Assembly: GCF_009389715.1 (NCBI RefSeq)
Contig: NW_024067979.1
Location: 212,501-276,500, forward strand
DNA length: 64,000 bases
Direction of reading: 5' to 3'
DNA from: Phoenix dactylifera
Lineage: Eukaryota > Streptophyta > Magnoliopsida > Arecales > Arecaceae
A model generated the notes under the pieces. The model ran no database searches, was not told where the DNA came from, and saw only the letters and a program-made list of their open reading frames with translations. The first letter of the stretch is position 1. Every line of letters starts with the position of its first letter. This document shows positions 60,301 through 64,000 of this stretch, piece after piece. The position numbers were made by a program, and so were the translations under genes.

Positions 60301-63187
60301 CTTGCATCTATAAGGGTTGCTACTACTAATAGTATTAATGTGTGTTTTCTAGTGATTTTTATAATATTTCTTTTTAAATTTGTCCAAGTCAAACTGAAGC
60401 CTACAGGTACTGTGAGCCTCTTTCTCCCCATCATTTTGTATTTCTTTCATATGTTCCTTAATAAGTAATGTACTTTACAGCATTGCTATTGAATTGTCCA
60501 GTTTTATTAAGCAACCTTTACCTAGATGATTTTTTTTAATATTTAATATCTATTTTTTTCGTAGATGCCAATCCGGGTTGGCCAAGAAGTGGGGTTTAAT
60601 TTTAACTGCTGAAAATATTTGTGCTTTTGAAAATATAATATTTTGTTTCAGAGGATAACAAATTGCCTTTTGTAGCATGTATTTGTGATATTGAAAGTAT
60701 GCTCATTTGTAACTTTGTCGTAATCATTTGTTTGCAGAATATACTTCAGAAAATCCAAGGATTATAATGCAGTGCACTCATCATTTCCACCTTAGTTGTA
60801 TATATGAGTGGTTCGAGAGAAGTGATGCCTGTCCAGTCTGTGGCAAGGTAACTGCTTTCTTTCTAGTGGTGATAATAACTATCAATTCCTTCATCTATTT
60901 GAGCGGTAAAGTTGTTCATTTACTGCATTTAAATTTTCAGTCAAGCAGTAGTTTGTAAGTTGAACACAGTCATAGCGTAGTTTGTAAGTTGAACACGGTC
61001 ATAGCTAATGTAGCATGACAGAGAGCCAATGTTGTGAAAGAAGACGGCCATAAAGAGATTGGGTTGTAGCTCAATTCATTTTTTCACATATCTGATTTTT
61101 TAAAAATTTATATGGGAAATGTAGAATACAAGGTGACCAATTGTATGCTTTATCGTGGCAAATGGGTGGTATTTGTCAACAAAATAATCTGTAGCAATAT
61201 TATGATTTACTTTTAGTCTTCTAGATTACTTGTGTATTTTGGTACATACACCAATGGCTCTATTAACGATGTGCATTGAACTTTTAAATCCTGTTCTTTT
61301 CTTCATCCAAGGCAGATACAGATTGATGGAGCAATGTCTTTCTACTAGCATTCTCATAGTAATCATATTTTATATTACCAACAATTTTTTTGATTAAATA
61401 AGTATACTGACTTAGCAAAGTTTAAATAGAAAACTTGGAATCTTATTGTAAGCAAGATGATCGCATTGTAAATTTTATACACGCCTACTCTTCAAGATTT
61501 TTGTCGCGTGCATATTGGTTATACATACGCATATTGGTTATACATACGGGATTGGCTTTGTGGGTCCCAGAAAATCCATCCATGCAGAGCCCCTTTTGGA
61601 GTTTGACATCCGCTTTTATTTATTTATTTTTAGGCTCTATCTCTCATATGTGTATATATGCATGCTGTATGAATTTCTGAGTACCCATTTTCGCATGACC
61701 AAGTCATTTCTGCCTTCTTGTTCAATCAAACATAAAAGTTTTTCAATATTGGACTAAGTGCTGCTGGGTGACTGTGCAGACAAATAGTCTTATGCTGTTA
61801 CCAGTGTACTTTCTAGTGGGTGACTGACCATCAACATTGGTCGGATTTGCTCAAGTTATCCAACATGCCAATAAAATTAAACTTGTTTTCAGAATTGGCA
61901 TGCATTGAATTTTTGAAAGCTGAGTGTCATTAATAGTAATATTTGTGTTGTTTAAACCTTTGGATTTACAATATCGATTCTTTGATTTGAGATCCTTGTT
62001 TGTGTTTGAGAGATGCCATCCTCCTGCTGGCATCATAAATCTTAAAAATTTGGAATATTCTATAACTACTGAGTATCCAAATCATCGATGTTTGAGGAAA
62101 TAATAGTATTCCTTTGTCTCTTGAAGACCAAATATATTGACATAGTCACGCTCACTATGACTGACAATCATACGTAGATATTGTAGGATTGATTACAGTA
62201 TCCTTAAACTGTCTCTCTTTATTCACTGTCCACATTATTACCTTTATCCTCAAATTAAATAATGAAATGGTGATAAATCCTACTAAAATATCCAGGAGTT
62301 CATAATGATGTTGAACTCGTCTATGTGGAAAGGAAATAAATCTAGATATAGAGAAGATATGGGCATGTTGTTGAGTGGAGATTGAATTCGAGTAGAGAGA
62401 AGCCTCGAGACCTAGGACATCACTGTTTGGAACTATAGGTTAATTGTTGAAGTCTGAGTTCTGTTACCAAATGGCAGAATTGTCAAGATAGAAAAGTGGA
62501 AGACCTCTTCTATAGAAAGGACCTGAGCTTCCCTTGAATCTGCAAGAGGAGACTCACCATAGAAAATTTTCAGATTACATAATGCATCACCATTTAATAC
62601 TCTAGTTGACTGTATTCTATTGCAAAGACAATTGGCTCGACTCCAAGACTTAAAGAATCACAGGGAACATGTTCTTAGATTTGCTAAATGTTGATTAAAC
62701 AAATTGGGCATTCGATATGTTTGCCTAGTTGTTTGACCATTGTTGATGATGGGCCATATCGGTTGAACTTTGGTGATTAGTGCCTTCTACATCATTGCAG
62801 GGGTTCTTAATGTTCACTGGAGCTCCAAACATGATGATGCTTGTTAGGTAGGCAAATTAGGCCCAAAGGAGAGGAGATCCTGGGCATATAGTTGCTAAAA
62901 TAGAAATATTTAGAAAGTGGTTATCTTCAAAATTATCGATTCATGTTCAGCATTGTTTTGAGTTGGCTATGAATATAAAAACAGAAAGGAATTCAGTATC
63001 CGGCGTCTAACAGCCTGGCTTTCTAATAACTGATACGAAATGTCTCAAATATTCTTTTGTTAATGAGTGAAGGCACATGTTTCATACCATTTCATTCTGG
63101 CATGCTGTTTTGTCGATTGGTTGCTCCTAATATATTTGTGCACTGGTTGTTTCTCGACAGATGATGGTGTTTAATGAGACAACATGA
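51334..63187 (+). CDS. RING-H2 E3 ubiquitin ligase, At3g02290-like
   Basis: Four coding exons: 51334-51453, 55740-56170, 60738-60847 and 63161-63187, all with GT-AG borders. The product would have about 228 residues; Arabidopsis At3g02290 has about 231. MGSVCSC at the start suggests Gly2 myristoylation and Cys palmitoylation, hence membrane attachment. Then come VYRHCICFRC, YTALFRRGEVRAIPSS, PPRPLPYDD, DGLISRR, HEESEPLR and SSSEDEDVCPICLEE. The RING is C3H2C3: CPIC, CTHHFHLSC, CPVC. The last exon gives MMVFNETT. Such ligases pass ubiquitin from an E2 to substrates; the substrate is unknown. Oddity: within exon 2 the frame changes by one base in a GGG run near 55898-55900 (...PRCSR to ...QYDGLISRR); removing one G restores the family sequence and the correct splice phase. 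It may be a sequencing error or a null allele. Exon 2 length (431) is off by one as well. Confidence 0.85.
51446..51525 (+). repeat. Triplicated 5' splice site at end of exon 1
   Basis: ACATGCA|GTATGTTT occurs three times: donor GT at 51454, 51488 and 51520, separated by A runs and TTATCCT. The first fits the family protein exactly. The second would add 34 nt (frame lost). The third would add 66 nt, in frame, inserting 22 residues with two KKK runs. Confidence 0.9.
51526..55739 (+). other. Intron 1 of the RING gene, remainder
   Basis: The full intron is 51454-55739 (4286 bp), ending TCTTTGCAG. It is AT-rich with no internal gene. A GC-richer patch at about 53520-53720 could be an old MITE, not resolved. 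Confidence 0.55.
57266..57728. repeat. MITE-like unit with GGGGTGGC ends
   Basis: Left end AGGGGTGGCAATTTA, right end inverted AGGGGTGGCTATCAA. The interior is full of GACCTR, GGGTY and CCATTTAA words typical of a widespread plant hAT-type MITE group. No target duplication was found. Confidence 0.5.
59101..59182. repeat. 41-bp tandem duplication
   Basis: TAAGATGTAAGCATCCAAGG begins at 59101 and 59142; the two copies differ at very few positions. Confidence 0.9.
59911..60058. repeat. 51-bp tandem triplication
   Basis: Three units each containing TTTATTGCAATGATGTCTAA and GCTTTGTT, period 51 bp, with few differences. Confidence 0.9.
60848..63160 (+). other. Intron 3 of the RING gene
   Basis: 2313 bp, GTAACT to CTCGACAG. 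It holds two short tandem duplications (about 60952-61015, word TAGTTTGTAAGTTGAACAC; about 61508-61548, word GCATATTGGTTATACATAC). No gene seen. Confidence 0.6.
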
Positions 63188-64000
63188 TGGCAAGGTCAAG
63201 TTCAGTTGACTTGGAGGATAAACTTGTATCTGTGGATCTGTAAGTATAGAGGTGAATTCTGTCATACCCCAAAGGCTGTGTGTGTCTATATTTCAAGTCT
63301 GCTCTTCATTCAAAGGGCAGGTCGAAGTCATCATGTGTTTGCTGATTTGGGATGTGTTTTCCCTCCTGCCCCAGTATATCTATATGCACATAGAAGCATG
63401 TGCAGCATATACAGTGTACAGAAAAAAAAAATTTTCCAGAAAATGGTCTTCCATAAGGAAAATTTCTTCCAAAGAGTTTGTGCTTTATATTCTTCACAAT
63501 TTGGATAGCCATGGAAATGAAGAACCTGGTATTGCTCGCAGGAAACTTGATGCTTTGAGGTTGCCTTCAGAGTATTCTACAACACGTTTGGGATTGTCTT
63601 TGGGGGCCTGAGAGGACATATTTAGCTCTCACTGGCATTAGTGCAGAAGCACTCATCTCATGTGGCATTTCCATATTAATTACTATAATTTGAGCTACGC
63701 AATGCAGATAATCCAATAAGGAGACTGTTGGTGGTGGATATGAAAAGCTGGGGGTGGAGATCTGCAGACTTCCACCCCTTGTAGTTCGTGTTACATGAAG
63801 AGATTATCACTACCTGTAAGTTTGTCTAGGGCGATGCTTCCGATATCGCCACCTCCGTGAAAGATAATATCATTAAATGTTTGAAATGAGTATACTTTCA
63901 ATAGGTTCCATACTATGAACAATAAGTATATTTCTGAACATTCTGATTACTTAATGTAGCTTTGACAGTCATTTAAGCACCAGCCATAGATCCAAGCTAG
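63188..64000 (+). other. 3' UTR and flank of the RING gene
   Basis: Follows the stop codon at 63185-63187. No further coding region is supported; frames at 63206-63611 overlap one another and resemble nothing known. A polyadenylation site was not identified with confidence. Confidence 0.45.

Larger units (their letters stand above)
56171..60737 (+). other. Intron 2 of the RING gene
   Basis: 4567 bp, GTAGAT to TTTGCAG, splitting the RING domain between the CPIC and the C-T-H-H part. Contains the MITE-like unit at 57266-57728, tandem repeats at 59101-59182 and 59911-60058, and GC-richer patches at 56880-57075, 57960-58165 and 59370-59560 that look like old dispersed repeats but whose ends I could not define. 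Confidence 0.6.

Noticed and set aside
63206-63611. Possible extra exon or small gene after the RING stop codon
   Set aside because: Two overlapping frames of similar length, no family resemblance and no clear splice signals; treated as 3' UTR or flank.

Overview
The window looks like nuclear DNA of a monocot flowering plant. A palm is my guess, from the long AT-rich introns, the abundance of PIF/Harbinger, CACTA and Sirevirus-type elements, and the monocot-like response-regulator fragment; the species is not shown by the sequence. I could support four intact or nearly intact multi-exon protein genes, one small single-exon membrane-protein gene with a damaged relative nearby, and one tRNA gene. 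Most of the rest is transposon material.

Layout. 1-2600 is intergenic with a tRNA-derived SINE-like unit. 2622-3564 (-) is a two-exon secreted Ole e 1-domain, proline-rich cell-wall protein. 5716-12301 (-) is a GAUT11-like galacturonosyltransferase: a 50-codon membrane-anchor exon at 12152-12301, a 4978-bp intron, and one exon with the whole catalytic domain. 13.1-18.7 kb is intergenic with several foldback/MITE-like units. 18762-25951 is a full-length PIF/Harbinger transposon (TSD TTA) with both of its genes, a block of palindromes and a 138-bp minisatellite. 26901-27320 (-) and 29085-29311 (+) are relatives of one small membrane-protein family ending in a shared MKAPGR motif; the second is frameshifted. 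29535-30735 is a CACTA element that has captured pieces of a type-A response regulator and an ARF3-like auxin response factor. 31141-31212 is tRNA-Asp(GTC). 31734-33300 (-) is a three-exon universal stress protein.

From 35 to 49.4 kb there is a nest of transposons: two LINE 3' ends, a 10.9-kb Copia (Sirevirus-like) element with nearly identical LTRs sitting inside one of them (TSD AACCG), and a 1.78-kb non-autonomous relative of the Harbinger element sitting inside another LINE remnant (TSD TTA). 51334-63187 (+) is a four-exon RING-H2 E3 ubiquitin ligase like Arabidopsis At3g02290. Its first 5' splice site is present in three tandem copies, and its second exon carries an apparent one-base frameshift in a G run.

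The host genes are functionally unrelated neighbours (cell wall protein, pectin synthesis, stress/nucleotide binding, ubiquitination), as is normal for a plant chromosome. The most unusual things are the triplicated splice donor, the Harbinger pair carrying different repeat cargo at the same internal site, the CACTA element with two regulator fragments in opposite orientation, and the recently moved Copia element with a decayed interior.
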